Positions 31,107-38,225 of a stretch of DNA of 38,571 nucleotides are shown here, piece after piece. The stretch comes from a virus: IMG/VR virus record IMGVR_UViG_3300008117_000319, positions 1 through 38,571 of that record, one strand, 5' to 3'. Each line of letters begins with the position of its first letter. Positions within the stretch are counted from its first letter, which is position 1. The translations under genes and the position numbers were made by a program. A model generated the notes under the pieces. The model searched no databases and was not told the DNA's origin. It saw only the letters and a list, made by a program, of their open reading frames with translations.

Positions 31107-31810
31107 AGAATTTACTCACCATTGTTATCCCCTGTAAAAATGAAGAAAATTATATTGTACCTTTATTAGAAGATTTGTTACAGCAGCATGGCATTGAAGG
31201 TGTTCGTATTATTATTGCAGACGCCGACAGTACCGATGCCACTGTTCCTCTCATCAAAACCTTCAAAGATGAACTCAATGTTGAGATTGTCAAAGGAGGT
31301 CCCGTTTCTGTAGGTAGAAATAACGGAGCAAAATTAGTCACTACACCTTACATCCTTTTCCTAGACGCCGATGTTCGCCTTTTCAATCATCATGCTATTT
31401 CTGATGCTGTCAAATGCATCCACGAAGAAAAATTAGATTTAATAACAGCCAATATTAAAAATTATGGGAAAGATTTAAGAGCATCATTCTTCTTTTGGGG
31501 ATTCAATGTTATCAACAAGATAATGACCAAGAACACGCCATTTGCCATAGGTGCATTCTTCTTGACTCGTCGGAGTAAGTTTGAAGAACTTGAAGGGTTC
31601 CCAAACAAATACGATACATCCGAAGATTATATTCTTAGTAAGAAATATGATGCCAAGAAGTTTAAAATCATTCATCACCATTTTGGTCAAGATGAACGAA
31701 GATTCAAGAAGTTGGGTTACTGGGGTATGTTAAAATACATGGCTGTTAATTTTTGGAATAGAAATAATTTAAAGCATTTCGAAAAAGCAACAGTAAATTA
31801 CTGGGACTAA
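31103..31810 (+). CDS. Family 2 glycosyltransferase
   Basis: 235 residues. A GT-A fold starts TIVIPCKNEENYI, followed by IIIADADSTDAT, GGPVSVGRNNGA and ILFLDADV with the metal-binding D88-x-D90. A short hydrophobic stretch (about 130-145) may help membrane contact. It transfers a sugar from a nucleotide-sugar, probably to a host surface glycan or a phage glycoprotein. One base separates it from the LpxH-like gene, so the two likely act in one pathway. Confidence 0.87.
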   Translation: MKNLLTIVIPCKNEENYIVPLLEDLLQQHGIEGVRIIIADADSTDATVPLIKTFKDELNVEIVKGGPVSVGRNNGAKLVTTPYILFLDADVRLFNHHAISDAVKCIHEEKLDLITANIKNYGKDLRASFFFWGFNVINKIMTKNTPFAIGAFFLTRRSKFEELEGFPNKYDTSEDYILSKKYDAKKFKIIHHHFGQDERRFKKLGYWGMLKYMAVNFWNRNNLKHFEKATVNYWD

Positions 31811-31811
31811 C

Positions 31812-32543
31812 ATGAAACATCATAAGGCAATCATCATTTCTGACGTTCATTTGGGCACCGAAGCCTGTAAAGCCACTGAACTCCTTGAATTTTTAAATCA
31901 GAATCACACTGACATTCTGATTATCAATGGTGACTTTGTGGATGGGTGGGCGCTCGCAAAAGGATACAAGTGGCGAGCAAAACACACTAAGGTGATATCG
32001 AAGATATTAGACATTTCCAGAAAGATACCTGTAGTTTGGATTCGAGGTAATCATGATGAATTTCTACATGAATTCATGCACATGCATCTCGGCAAACTTC
32101 AAGTCGAAGAAAATTACATTCTTGATTTAGGTGAAGGAAAGAGATATTTCATTTTTCATGGTGACATTCTCGACGTATTCGTAGCCAAGTGGAAATGGAT
32201 TGCCAAGTTAGGATCAACAGGATATGAAATTGCACTACGTATTAACACTCTGTATAACAAGTGGCGTGCCTGGCGTAACCTCCCGTACTATTCCATCTCC
32301 AAGGACATTAAGGCAGGTGTGAAGGCAGCAGTGAATTACATCACAGACTTTGAAGTTAGTGCCACAAAACTGGCACGCCAACATAATTGTTCAGGTGTTA
32401 TCTGCGGGCATATTCACGTTCCTGAGAACAGACAAATTGATGGTATTCATTATATAAATTCAGGTGACTGGGTGGAAAACATGACTGCCATCTTGATTGA
32501 TTACGATAATCACATTACAATAAAAGACTTTCAACACCTCTAA
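31812..32543 (+). CDS. Calcineurin-like metallophosphoesterase, LpxH/UDP-diacylglucosamine pyrophosphatase-like
   Basis: 243 residues with all metal-site motifs: SDVHLG (D11, H13), NGDFVDG (D41), RGNHDE (N80, H81, D82), FHGD (H116, D118) and CGHIHVPE near residue 200. The order and spacing match UDP-2,3-diacylglucosamine diphosphatase-like enzymes, which act on lipid A precursors at the membrane. Next to a GT2 enzyme it suggests lipid or surface-sugar remodelling. Substrate not proven. Confidence 0.83.
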   Translation: MKHHKAIIISDVHLGTEACKATELLEFLNQNHTDILIINGDFVDGWALAKGYKWRAKHTKVISKILDISRKIPVVWIRGNHDEFLHEFMHMHLGKLQVEENYILDLGEGKRYFIFHGDILDVFVAKWKWIAKLGSTGYEIALRINTLYNKWRAWRNLPYYSISKDIKAGVKAAVNYITDFEVSATKLARQHNCSGVICGHIHVPENRQIDGIHYINSGDWVENMTAILIDYDNHITIKDFQHL

Positions 32544-32549
32544 TAAATA
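32541..32549 (+). promoter_or_regulatory. Possible late promoter (TAATAAATA)
   Basis: AATAAATAG differs from the octamer in its first base. It overlaps the phosphoesterase stop, 30 bases before the GIY-YIG fragment. Confidence 0.4.
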
Positions 32550-32578
32550 GTATAGTATCTCATGATTGAGGCTAGACT

Positions 32579-32758
32579 ATGTGGTTATATGAAAGTGTTG
32601 AATTCAATGAAGTGCCTGATGATATTATAGGATTTGTCTATCGTATCACTAACCTTAAAACAGGGCGAGAATATATTGGAAAAAAGTTATTCAATCCTGA
32701 AAAATTCTATAACACATGGATCATGTGTAGAATACATCAGAAACATTTAAAGCTATGA
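32579..32758 (+). pseudogene. Truncated GIY-YIG endonuclease-like fragment, 59 aa
   Basis: 59 residues. MWLYESVEFN is followed by GFVYRITNLKTGREYIGKKL, which matches the GIY (here GFVY) and YIG motifs of phage GIY-YIG nucleases that usually run 100 residues or more. After KKL the sequence loses family features (FNPEKFYNTWIMCRIH) and stops. It is probably the stump of a homing-type endonuclease, or a short active remnant. Its stop overlaps the next ATG (ATGA). Confidence 0.55.
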
Positions 32759-33636
32759 TAATCATCACATTACTCTCAGCTCTATTCATTAGTTCAGTTG
32801 CCGCGTGGTTTTCCATTGCGGGGTTGATTGCCATCTTTCCAGGTGCACCCATTGCTGTAGGTATCATGGGATCCGCGTTGGAACTAGGAAAGTTGGTTGC
32901 TGCTTCATGGATATATCGTTTTTGGAGTAAGACAAATATCCTCATGCGAAGTTATTTCATTTCAGCCATTGTTGTGTTAAGTTTCATCACAAGCATTGGT
33001 GTGTTCGGATATCTCACCCGTGCCTATGCTGAAGGCACAGAAGGATTGGATGCCAACTCGGAACAAATTGCTTTGTTGGATGCACAAATTGCCATTGAAC
33101 AAGACAACGTGAGTGTGTCACGCACCACGTTACAACAATTAGACAAAGCAGTTAGTAACTTAAATGATAGTAGTCGGGTTGAACGCGCTATTCAAGTACG
33201 TAATAGTCAACGCCGGGAACGCACAGATTTAAATTCTGTAATTGCCACAAGCAATCAAAAGATTGCTGAGTTGAAGAAGCAGAAAGCAGAATTGAATCTA
33301 GGACAAAGAAAATTGGAAACAGAAGTAGGGCCTATTAAGTATGTGGCACAGTTAGTGTATGGTGCAGATGATACCAGTACTATTGACAAAGCAGTTCGGT
33401 TACTTGTATTGTTGTTAATCTTTGTGTTTGACCCACTGGCAATTCTCATGGTGATTGCTGCTAACATTTCTATGAAGAATAAACCATTAGAAATTACTAA
33501 AACTATTATTCCTCCTACAAAGAATTTTGCAGAAACCATCAAATCTGAATCTGCTATTAACCCCAACAATACCACTAAAATGGATACAGATTGGAATCCA
33601 GGTAGTTGGTTCCGTATAGTAAAGAAGCCTAAATGA
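32755..33636 (+). CDS. Membrane protein with coiled-coil domain, 293 aa
   Basis: 293 residues. Three hydrophobic segments lie at the N-terminus (about 3-28, 35-52 and 66-88) and one at about 210-238. Between them runs a coiled coil (about 100-190, with ERAIQVRNSQRRERTD and QKIAELKKQKAELN). The C-terminal tail is polar. Similar proteins are known in T4-like and pelagic phages, with no defined role. It may be a holin-like or host-membrane remodelling protein. The 27-bp element begins just after its stop. Confidence 0.6.
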   Translation: MIIITLLSALFISSVAAWFSIAGLIAIFPGAPIAVGIMGSALELGKLVAASWIYRFWSKTNILMRSYFISAIVVLSFITSIGVFGYLTRAYAEGTEGLDANSEQIALLDAQIAIEQDNVSVSRTTLQQLDKAVSNLNDSSRVERAIQVRNSQRRERTDLNSVIATSNQKIAELKKQKAELNLGQRKLETEVGPIKYVAQLVYGADDTSTIDKAVRLLVLLLIFVFDPLAILMVIAANISMKNKPLEITKTIIPPTKNFAETIKSESAINPNNTTKMDTDWNPGSWFRIVKKPK

Positions 33637-33638
33637 CG

Positions 33639-33665
33639 GTAAGTTGTTGATTTATAAGCACTTAC
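33639..33665 (+). repeat. 27-bp promoter-upstream element, copy 3
   Basis: GTAAGTTGTTG, ATTT, ATAAGCACTTAC. It begins within a few bases of the membrane-protein stop and ends 7 bp before TTGACA. GTAAGT and ACTTAC at its ends form a short stem. Confidence 0.75.
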
Positions 33666-33672
33666 AAAGGAC

Positions 33673-33701
33673 TTGACAAACTGCCCTCGGTGTGTTATAT
33701 T
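33673..33701 (+). promoter_or_regulatory. Early sigma70-like promoter for the DUF2693-rnh operon
   Basis: TTGACA (33673-33678), 17-bp spacer, TATATT (33696-33701). The ATG at 33729 follows TGGAGGCAGT. Confidence 0.75.
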
Positions 33702-33728
33702 TAAGTATACTCTAAAAATGGAGGCAGT

Positions 33729-33992
33729 ATGAATTATCTTGATCCAGTTGTTCGTGAAGGTGTGAAGAACATTCTTCGTGCTTCAGTGATTGACATTACC
33801 TTCACCAAGGCGGACGGTTCTGAACGGGTGATGAAGTGCACCTTGAATGAGGAGTTTATCCCTGCCCGCGAGGAATCTGAAACTCCAACCTCAGTTCGAA
33901 AGGTTAATCCTGATGTATGTCCGGTATGGGACATGGAAAATCAGGCCTGGCGTTCGTTCCGTTGGGACTCACTTAAAAAGATTGCCATCTAA
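33729..33992 (+). CDS. DUF2693-like small protein, 87 aa
   Basis: 87 residues: ILRASVIDITFTKADGSERV, then MKCTLNEEFIP, then CPVWDMENQAWRSFRWDSL. This is the small SH3-barrel-like phage family (DUF2693) often found in T4-like phages. It probably binds a protein or nucleic acid. It is the first gene after an early promoter with the 27-bp element, so it should be strongly early-expressed. Function unknown. Confidence 0.75.
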   Translation: MNYLDPVVREGVKNILRASVIDITFTKADGSERVMKCTLNEEFIPAREESETPTSVRKVNPDVCPVWDMENQAWRSFRWDSLKKIAI

Positions 33993-33994
33993 TT

Positions 33995-35107
33995 ATGTCG
34001 AAACTTCATTCTGTTCTTCCTCCAGCGTCAGAGGCAGCTTTTCTGGGCGATGAACCCACCTGGTCTGAACTTGTTTCGGAAGAGAAATATAATTCTGAGT
34101 TAAGTAAAGCTTTGAATTGGCACAACTATTGTGCTTCTGATAAAGATTATCAGAAATATATGGAGCAGTGGATCCGTGAGCATCGCTCAAGTTCAGCTAA
34201 GCGAGACATTGAAGCATTTAGGAAACTTTCTTTTGTGAATAAAACCATTTGTGCTCTTGCTCGAATTCACCTCCAGGGATTTCCGTTGAAGTCTAAAGAT
34301 TCACAACATATCCGTAATTACATCATGGAGTTCACCGGCATTTCTGGAAAGAAGGTTACCACCCAAACATCTACTAAAGTTAGGAGTGTTCCTTCAATCC
34401 AAGAACGAATCCGTGCGCAAGTAGCATCCATTCTATCTGACTTAGATGTCCGCGTGGATGATGCCTTTGAAGATAATTTGGCTACGCCCGAGGACATTTC
34501 GGGAGATATTCTGTCACAAAATTTCAAGGGTCCGCAGCTCAAGCTCATTCAGGATTATTTGAATCGCAATTTGATTGAATGGATTCAGGCATATTCTGGT
34601 GACGATGAACAGCTTGCCCAGGGATACAAGTATATCGGAAGGCGTAATCTCAAAAAGATTATTGATACTTTCACTCAGGTCATGGATACCATTTCACAGC
34701 AATCCACACGGATCAAGACGCAGCGTATTCGCAAGAAGAAGCCTGTGGACAAGAAGAAGATGGCAAGCAAGCTTCGCTTCATGAAGGATTTCCCAGAACT
34801 GAACATTCAGAGTTTGAATCCGGTTGATATCATCGGCGCCAATATGATTTGGGTCTATGATACCAAGAAGCGCCGACTTGGATACTATGAGGCAGAATTG
34901 AAGAACAGTTTGTTTGTGAAGGGTACAAAGATTGAGGGATTCAAGGTGACCTGCGAGAAAATTCTACGTAAGCCCGAGGAACAAATTCCCGAAATCATGA
35001 AGCTCCGAAAGAATCAGACGGTCAATTGGTTTGATGGCATTCGTGCAAAGTGTAAGGACATGACTGGACGTACTAATACTAATCTCATTCTGTTGAGGAT
35101 TGACTAA
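33995..35107 (+). CDS. Conserved T4-superfamily protein, 370 aa
   Basis: 370 residues. The N-terminal half has ALNWHNYCASDKDYQKYMEQW. The middle is basic (IRKKKPVDKKKMASKLRFMKD), and the C-terminal half has NPVDIIGANMIWVYDTKKRR, then GTKIEGFKVTCEKILRKPEE. I recognise it as a conserved protein of T4-like marine phages without a known function. The stop overlaps the next ATG. The basic middle suggests contact with nucleic acid. Confidence 0.65.
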   Translation: MSKLHSVLPPASEAAFLGDEPTWSELVSEEKYNSELSKALNWHNYCASDKDYQKYMEQWIREHRSSSAKRDIEAFRKLSFVNKTICALARIHLQGFPLKSKDSQHIRNYIMEFTGISGKKVTTQTSTKVRSVPSIQERIRAQVASILSDLDVRVDDAFEDNLATPEDISGDILSQNFKGPQLKLIQDYLNRNLIEWIQAYSGDDEQLAQGYKYIGRRNLKKIIDTFTQVMDTISQQSTRIKTQRIRKKKPVDKKKMASKLRFMKDFPELNIQSLNPVDIIGANMIWVYDTKKRRLGYYEAELKNSLFVKGTKIEGFKVTCEKILRKPEEQIPEIMKLRKNQTVNWFDGIRAKCKDMTGRTNTNLILLRID

Positions 35108-35367
35108 TGAATACACAATTTGATTTGGAAGATATGTTGATGAAGTGCTGGCATGTGACTGACGATATTGACCTCGTGGCTACAATGGTAGGAAACATGG
35201 ATATCAACGCACGGGATAAGGATCGACTCTTGAACATTCTTATTGGATTGAAGGAGTTGTATAATGCTCGCCATAGTGCAACGTTCGCTGTATTTGAAGA
35301 CCTTGTGGGTCGAGGTGTCTTTACAAAACCCCATTGGGACCAGTCCTCATTCAATCCTCCTGTTTGA
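35107..35367 (+). CDS. Conserved small phage protein, 86 aa
   Basis: 86 residues starting MNTQFDLEDMLMKCWHVTDD, followed by LLNILIGLKELYNARHSATF. This pattern (DLE-x3-CW-x-VxDDID) occurs in small T4-like phage proteins next to larger conserved genes. It is helical and acidic. It overlaps the 370-residue gene by one base. Function unknown. Confidence 0.65.
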   Translation: MNTQFDLEDMLMKCWHVTDDIDLVATMVGNMDINARDKDRLLNILIGLKELYNARHSATFAVFEDLVGRGVFTKPHWDQSSFNPPV

Positions 35368-35370
35368 TTA

Positions 35371-35649
35371 ATGGATAATTTTCATTATCATTTTGGGATA
35401 CATAGTAACATCCCAATGTGTTGTGCACTTTTCTATCAGCGAAAAAAGGATGAGGGGGTTGAACAAATTGGTTTAACCTATCGTCCTGAATTCATGGATC
35501 TTGACAAATATTTGCATATTCGTTATGTTTTATGTGATGACTGTGCTCATCAAGTGCTTTCAGGTAACCACACTGTAGTACGTACATTACATCTTTGCCA
35601 TCGGGATCCCACTCCTGATTGTGAAATATATCTTACAGAGGTAACATGA
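35371..35649 (+). CDS. Cys-rich, possibly zinc-binding protein, 92 aa
   Basis: 92 residues with MCCALF, CDDCAHQ and a later His/Cys region LHLCHRDPTPDC, which may form a zinc site. No ribosome site is obvious. The stop overlaps the rnh start (ATGA). No family recognised with confidence. Confidence 0.6.
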   Translation: MDNFHYHFGIHSNIPMCCALFYQRKKDEGVEQIGLTYRPEFMDLDKYLHIRYVLCDDCAHQVLSGNHTVVRTLHLCHRDPTPDCEIYLTEVT

Positions 35650-36533
35650 TTATTGTAGATTATAGCCAGACGGCAATTAGCACTCTCATGGCAGAGCTTC
35701 GTGGGCGGACTGACGCAGAAATCAGTACGCCACTTATTCGCCATATGATTATTAACGCACTACGCAGCTATAAGCTGAAGTATGGAAAAGAGTTTGGGGA
35801 AATTGTTATTGCCTGTGATAATAAACATTATTGGCGCAAGAAGATGTTCCCATATTACAAGGCAAATAGAAAGAAGGCGCGAGATGATTCTGGTTTCGAC
35901 TGGCATGCCATTTTCGAGGCGTTGAATCAAATCAAGCAGGAACTTGCCGAGCATTTCCCTTATCCTGTTGTTGAGGCGGAAACGGCAGAAGCCGATGACA
36001 TTATTGCATCACTGGTAATTTGGTCACAGGACCATGACCTTGTTCAAGAAGGTCTTGATATGGTCCCGCAACCTGTGTTGATCCTATCAGGCGACCATGA
36101 CTTCACACAGCTTCAACGTTACAAGAACGTGAAGCAGTATAGCCCCATCCACAAGAAGTGGGTGAAGGCGGAAGAAAGCATTGATAAGATTGTCATGGAA
36201 CATATTCTATTGGGTGACAAGGGTGACGGTGTACCTAACTTTCTTTCACCGGACGATGTGTTTGTAAGCGGTGGTCGGCAGAAGCCTATTCGTAAAAAGG
36301 ATTTGGAAGAATGGAAGAAGCTACCCATCTCACATTGGGATGGTACACCCCATGAGGCAAACATTCGTCGTAATGCCAATTTGGTGGACTTGCGAAATAT
36401 CCCAGAGGAGATTGGCCAAACTATTATAAATAACTTCACATCTCAAAAGGATGTTCGGGATAAATCACAATTGCTAAATTATTTTATTGCTCACAAGATG
36501 AAGAATCTCATGGAGCACATCACGGAGTTCTGA
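35646..36533 (+). CDS. rnh: RNase H / 5'-3' flap exonuclease (T4 Rnh family)
   Basis: 295 residues (T4 Rnh: 305). FEN-family motifs are visible: VDYSQT near the N-terminus, IACDNKHYWRKKMFPYYK, then AETAEADDIIASL, LSGDHDFTQL and LLGDKGDGVPNFLS. These Asp clusters bind the two metals. It removes RNA primers and flaps from lagging-strand fragments and completes the replisome gene set. It overlaps the previous gene by ATGA. Confidence 0.93.
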   Translation: MIIVDYSQTAISTLMAELRGRTDAEISTPLIRHMIINALRSYKLKYGKEFGEIVIACDNKHYWRKKMFPYYKANRKKARDDSGFDWHAIFEALNQIKQELAEHFPYPVVEAETAEADDIIASLVIWSQDHDLVQEGLDMVPQPVLILSGDHDFTQLQRYKNVKQYSPIHKKWVKAEESIDKIVMEHILLGDKGDGVPNFLSPDDVFVSGGRQKPIRKKDLEEWKKLPISHWDGTPHEANIRRNANLVDLRNIPEEIGQTIINNFTSQKDVRDKSQLLNYFIAHKMKNLMEHITEF

Positions 36534-36534
36534 T

Positions 36535-37032
36535 ATGAAAGCAACAGCGGTCATGTTGTTAAATGAAAAACTAGATTATATTGCTAAAGGTGAGACACTT
36601 GAAATTCAAGTAAATCGTGCCAGAGAAATTGCACGTTTGGATGTTACATTTGCTCCCTTGATGCGTATGGCAGTTATTGCTGAAGAAAAACTATCAGGGT
36701 TACCTGACGGTATGCCTGATACGTATAAGCCTGAAACAGCCATTCCTGATGGTATTTCCCATACCACAGCACGTCAGGAATTTCGTAGAATAAAAAACTT
36801 TCTACCTAAAGGTTCCATGCAACAAATACCTACACACAAAAGAGAGCTTAGTTGGTTACAAATGCTCGAAGGAATGCACTGGAAAGAAGCCAATGTCATG
36901 GTCCACATTAAGGATCAAACATTACTTCAAGTGTATCCAAACATGCGTGAGGTCTTGACAACCTTAGGTGCAAAGATTAATATCAAAGAAGTAGCACAAG
37001 AAACAAAAAAGAAAAAGCCCAAAAAGACGTAA
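36535..37032 (+). CDS. Conserved T4-superfamily protein (DUF6433-like), 165 aa
   Basis: 165 residues: LLNEKLDYIAKGETLEIQ, then PLMRMAVIAEEKLSGLPDG and YKPETAIPDG, then HKRELSWLQMLEGMHWKEAN, which I recall as the DUF6433 family of T4-like cyanophages. The C-terminus is Lys-rich (ETKKKKPKKT). It starts two bases after rnh. Function unknown; the link with rnh suggests a role in replication. Confidence 0.7.
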   Translation: MKATAVMLLNEKLDYIAKGETLEIQVNRAREIARLDVTFAPLMRMAVIAEEKLSGLPDGMPDTYKPETAIPDGISHTTARQEFRRIKNFLPKGSMQQIPTHKRELSWLQMLEGMHWKEANVMVHIKDQTLLQVYPNMREVLTTLGAKINIKEVAQETKKKKPKKT

Positions 37033-37050
37033 AGTGTAATCTACATCTAC

Positions 37051-37083
37051 GTACCCTGGGGCTTGACAAATGAGTCCCAGGGT
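37051..37083 (+). promoter_or_regulatory. 9-bp inverted repeat enclosing the -35 box
   Basis: TACCCTGGG (37051-37059) and CCCAGGGTA (37075-37083) are perfect complements with a 15-nt loop that contains TTGACA (37062-37067). It could be an operator, or a terminator of the upstream operon that also holds the next promoter. Confidence 0.6.
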
Positions 37084-37091
37084 ATTATATT
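37062..37091 (+). promoter_or_regulatory. Early promoter 1 of the tRNA cluster
   Basis: TTGACA (37062-37067), 18-bp spacer, TATATT (37086-37091). A second promoter lies about 70 bases downstream. Confidence 0.7.
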
Positions 37092-37131
37092 TAAGTATAG
37101 TGAAAAACAACAAAAAGTTTCAAAGTAGGGC

Positions 37132-37160
37132 TTGACAAACGAAGGACACTGTGTTAGATT
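37132..37160 (+). promoter_or_regulatory. Early promoter 2 of the tRNA cluster
   Basis: TTGACA (37132-37137), 17-bp spacer, TAGATT (37155-37160). It is 38 bases before the first tRNA gene. Confidence 0.7.
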
Positions 37161-37197
37161 ACATATGTGTTCGCTAGTTGACAACTACAGTACTTAC

Positions 37198-37269
37198 GCC
37201 GCGTTCGTCTATCGGTTAGGACGCTAGACTTTCACTCTGGTAAGATGGGTTCGATTCCCATACGCGGTA
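37198..37269 (+). tRNA. tRNA-Glu (TTC)
   Basis: Acceptor GCCGCGT pairs with ACGCGGT (with one G-U at the end). The anticodon loop CTTTCAC gives TTC, on stem CTAGA/TCTGG. The T arm ATGGG-TTCGATT-CCCAT is canonical. No CCA is encoded. Confidence 0.92.
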
Positions 37270-37274
37270 CTTCT

Positions 37275-37430
37275 CGTCAACTTTGTAGGGTGATTTGACG
37301 TTAAATGCAGAACTCTACCGCTATTCATATTCGGCGCAGGAATATGGGCTTGGCAACGTCTCGGATGTTGCAAAAGGTTAAGGGGAGCGGGTCTAGACCG
37401 CGCGACATCCTTGGGTATCTGGAACATACC
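37275..37430 (+). ncRNA. Candidate structured non-coding RNA between tRNA-Glu and tRNA-Gln
   Basis: This 180-base gap has no credible gene but several helices: CGTCAA/TTGACG (37275-37300), CATATTC/GAATATG with a 7-nt loop (37326-37346), and GGTAT/ATACC with a 7-nt loop (37414-37430). Between them GCAACGTC (37353-37360) and GCGACATC (37402-37409) can both pair with GATGTTGC (37364-37371), so two exclusive folds are possible. T4 encodes two stable RNAs (C and D) of unknown role inside its tRNA cluster; this is similar by position only. Not a normal tRNA: no T arm is found. Confidence 0.45.
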
Positions 37431-37449
37431 TCAATTGTCACCCCTCTAC

Positions 37450-37520
37450 TGCCCTCTCGTATAATGGCAATACAGTTGACTTTGGATCAACGAATCGTGG
37501 TTCGATTCCATGGAGGGCAA
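37450..37520 (+). tRNA. tRNA-Gln (TTG)
   Basis: Acceptor TGCCCTC pairs with GAGGGCA. The anticodon loop CTTTGGA on stem GTTGA/TCAAC gives TTG. T arm includes GGTTCGATTCC. No CCA is encoded. Confidence 0.92.
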
Positions 37521-37559
37521 TGTAGTACCCGTCAATAAAAAACAAACAAAGGAGATAAT

Positions 37560-37730
37560 ATGCGTAATATGATTTTTGCAGTAGCACTTGTTGGTCTTGC
37601 CGCTTGTGGTAGCAAGGAAGAAACCGCAGTTGATACCACAGTTGCCGCCCCTGCTGATACGGCAGCTGCTGTAACGGTTCCTGACAGTGCAGTAACCAGC
37701 ACACCACTTGACACAGTGGTAGCCAAGTAA
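37560..37730 (+). CDS. Tiny lipoprotein, 56 aa
   Basis: 56 residues. MRNMIFAVALVGLAAC is a type II signal peptide: a basic start, a hydrophobic core and a lipobox LAAC with the lipid-carrying Cys16. The mature part (about 41 residues) is Thr/Val/Ala/Pro/Asp-rich. AAAGGAG lies 5 bases before the ATG, an excellent ribosome site. It sits between tRNA genes. It could be an outer-membrane spanin subunit or a superinfection-exclusion lipoprotein; no family is recognised. Confidence 0.65.
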   Translation: MRNMIFAVALVGLAACGSKEETAVDTTVAAPADTAAAVTVPDSAVTSTPLDTVVAK

Positions 37731-37733
37731 CAA

Positions 37734-37755
37734 AGTAGGTCCTTCGGGACCTACT
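37734..37755 (+). terminator. UUCG-tetraloop hairpin
   Basis: AGTAGGTCC pairs perfectly with GGACCTACT around TTCG, a 9-bp stem. It lies 3 bases after the lipoprotein stop and 3 bases before tRNA-Ala. Lacking a T-tract, it may act as an RNA-processing or stability element rather than a terminator. Confidence 0.7.
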
Positions 37756-37758
37756 CAC

Positions 37759-37831
37759 GGGTCCATAGCTCAGCTGGGAGAGCGTCCGCTTTGCAAGCGA
37801 AAGGTCGTCGGTTCGATCCCGACTGGATCCA
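37759..37831 (+). tRNA. tRNA-Ala (TGC)
   Basis: Acceptor GGGTCCA pairs with TGGATCC (one G-U). The anticodon loop TTTGCAA gives TGC. The anticodon stem TCCGC/GCGAA has one C-A mismatch. D and T arms are canonical (GGTTCGATCCC). Confidence 0.9.
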
Positions 37832-37835
37832 TATT

Positions 37836-37909
37836 GGGTGGTTAGCTCAGTTGGTTAGAGCATCTCGTTTACACCGAGAGGGTCGGGGGTTCGAGTCCCT
37901 CACTACCCA
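37836..37909 (+). tRNA. tRNA-Val (TAC)
   Basis: Acceptor GGGTGGT pairs with ACTACCC. The anticodon loop TTTACAC on stem TCTCG/CGAGA gives TAC. The T arm GGGGGTTCGAGTCCCTC is normal. Four bases separate it from tRNA-Ala. Confidence 0.93.
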
Positions 37910-37923
37910 TAACAAGGAGAAAC

Positions 37924-38139
37924 ATGAATACAGTTACCATACATGCTCATGTAAAGACACTTGACAATTGTATATGGATTGTGCATATTAATGATGTGCG
38001 ACATGAGGCAACCGATGTCATCATCAATTGTAAATCATACACAACAAGAAAATCAGAAAAAGATAAAATAGGTATGTGGAGAATCATATGTCACCCTGAA
38101 CGGGTGTCATGGCAAGACAAAACATGTATTCTTGATTAG
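37924..38139 (+). CDS. Hypothetical protein between tRNA genes, 71 aa
   Basis: 71 residues beginning MNTVTIHAHVKTLDNCIWIV. AAGGAGAAAC precedes the ATG. It is basic in the middle (YTTRKSEKDKIGMW) and ends ILD, one base before the tRNA-Leu gene. No family recognised. It may be a small early protein. Confidence 0.55.
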   Translation: MNTVTIHAHVKTLDNCIWIVHINDVRHEATDVIINCKSYTTRKSEKDKIGMWRIICHPERVSWQDKTCILD

Positions 38140-38222
38140 GCTCTGGTGGCGGAATGGTATACGCGGCGGTCTCAAAAACCGCTTCCCACCCGGGATTGCG
38201 AGTTCGAGTCTCGCCCGGAGCA
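38140..38222 (+). tRNA. tRNA-Leu (CAA)
   Basis: Acceptor GCTCTGG pairs with CCGGAGC. The anticodon loop CTCAAAA on stem GCGGT/ACCGC gives CAA (codon UUG). A long variable arm marks a class II tRNA. Directly follows the upstream stop codon. Confidence 0.92.
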
Positions 38223-38225
38223 TAA

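Noticed and set aside
37363-37410. Possible seventh tRNA (GGATGTTGC...GCGACATCC acceptor-like stem)
   Set aside because: Only 48 bases long and has no D arm, no anticodon arm and no TTCGA T loop; kept as part of a structured-RNA candidate.
37305-37538. 77-codon + strand ORF between and across tRNA-Glu and tRNA-Gln
   Set aside because: It runs through the whole tRNA-Gln gene, has no ribosome site and no protein-like pattern; the region is better explained by RNA structure.
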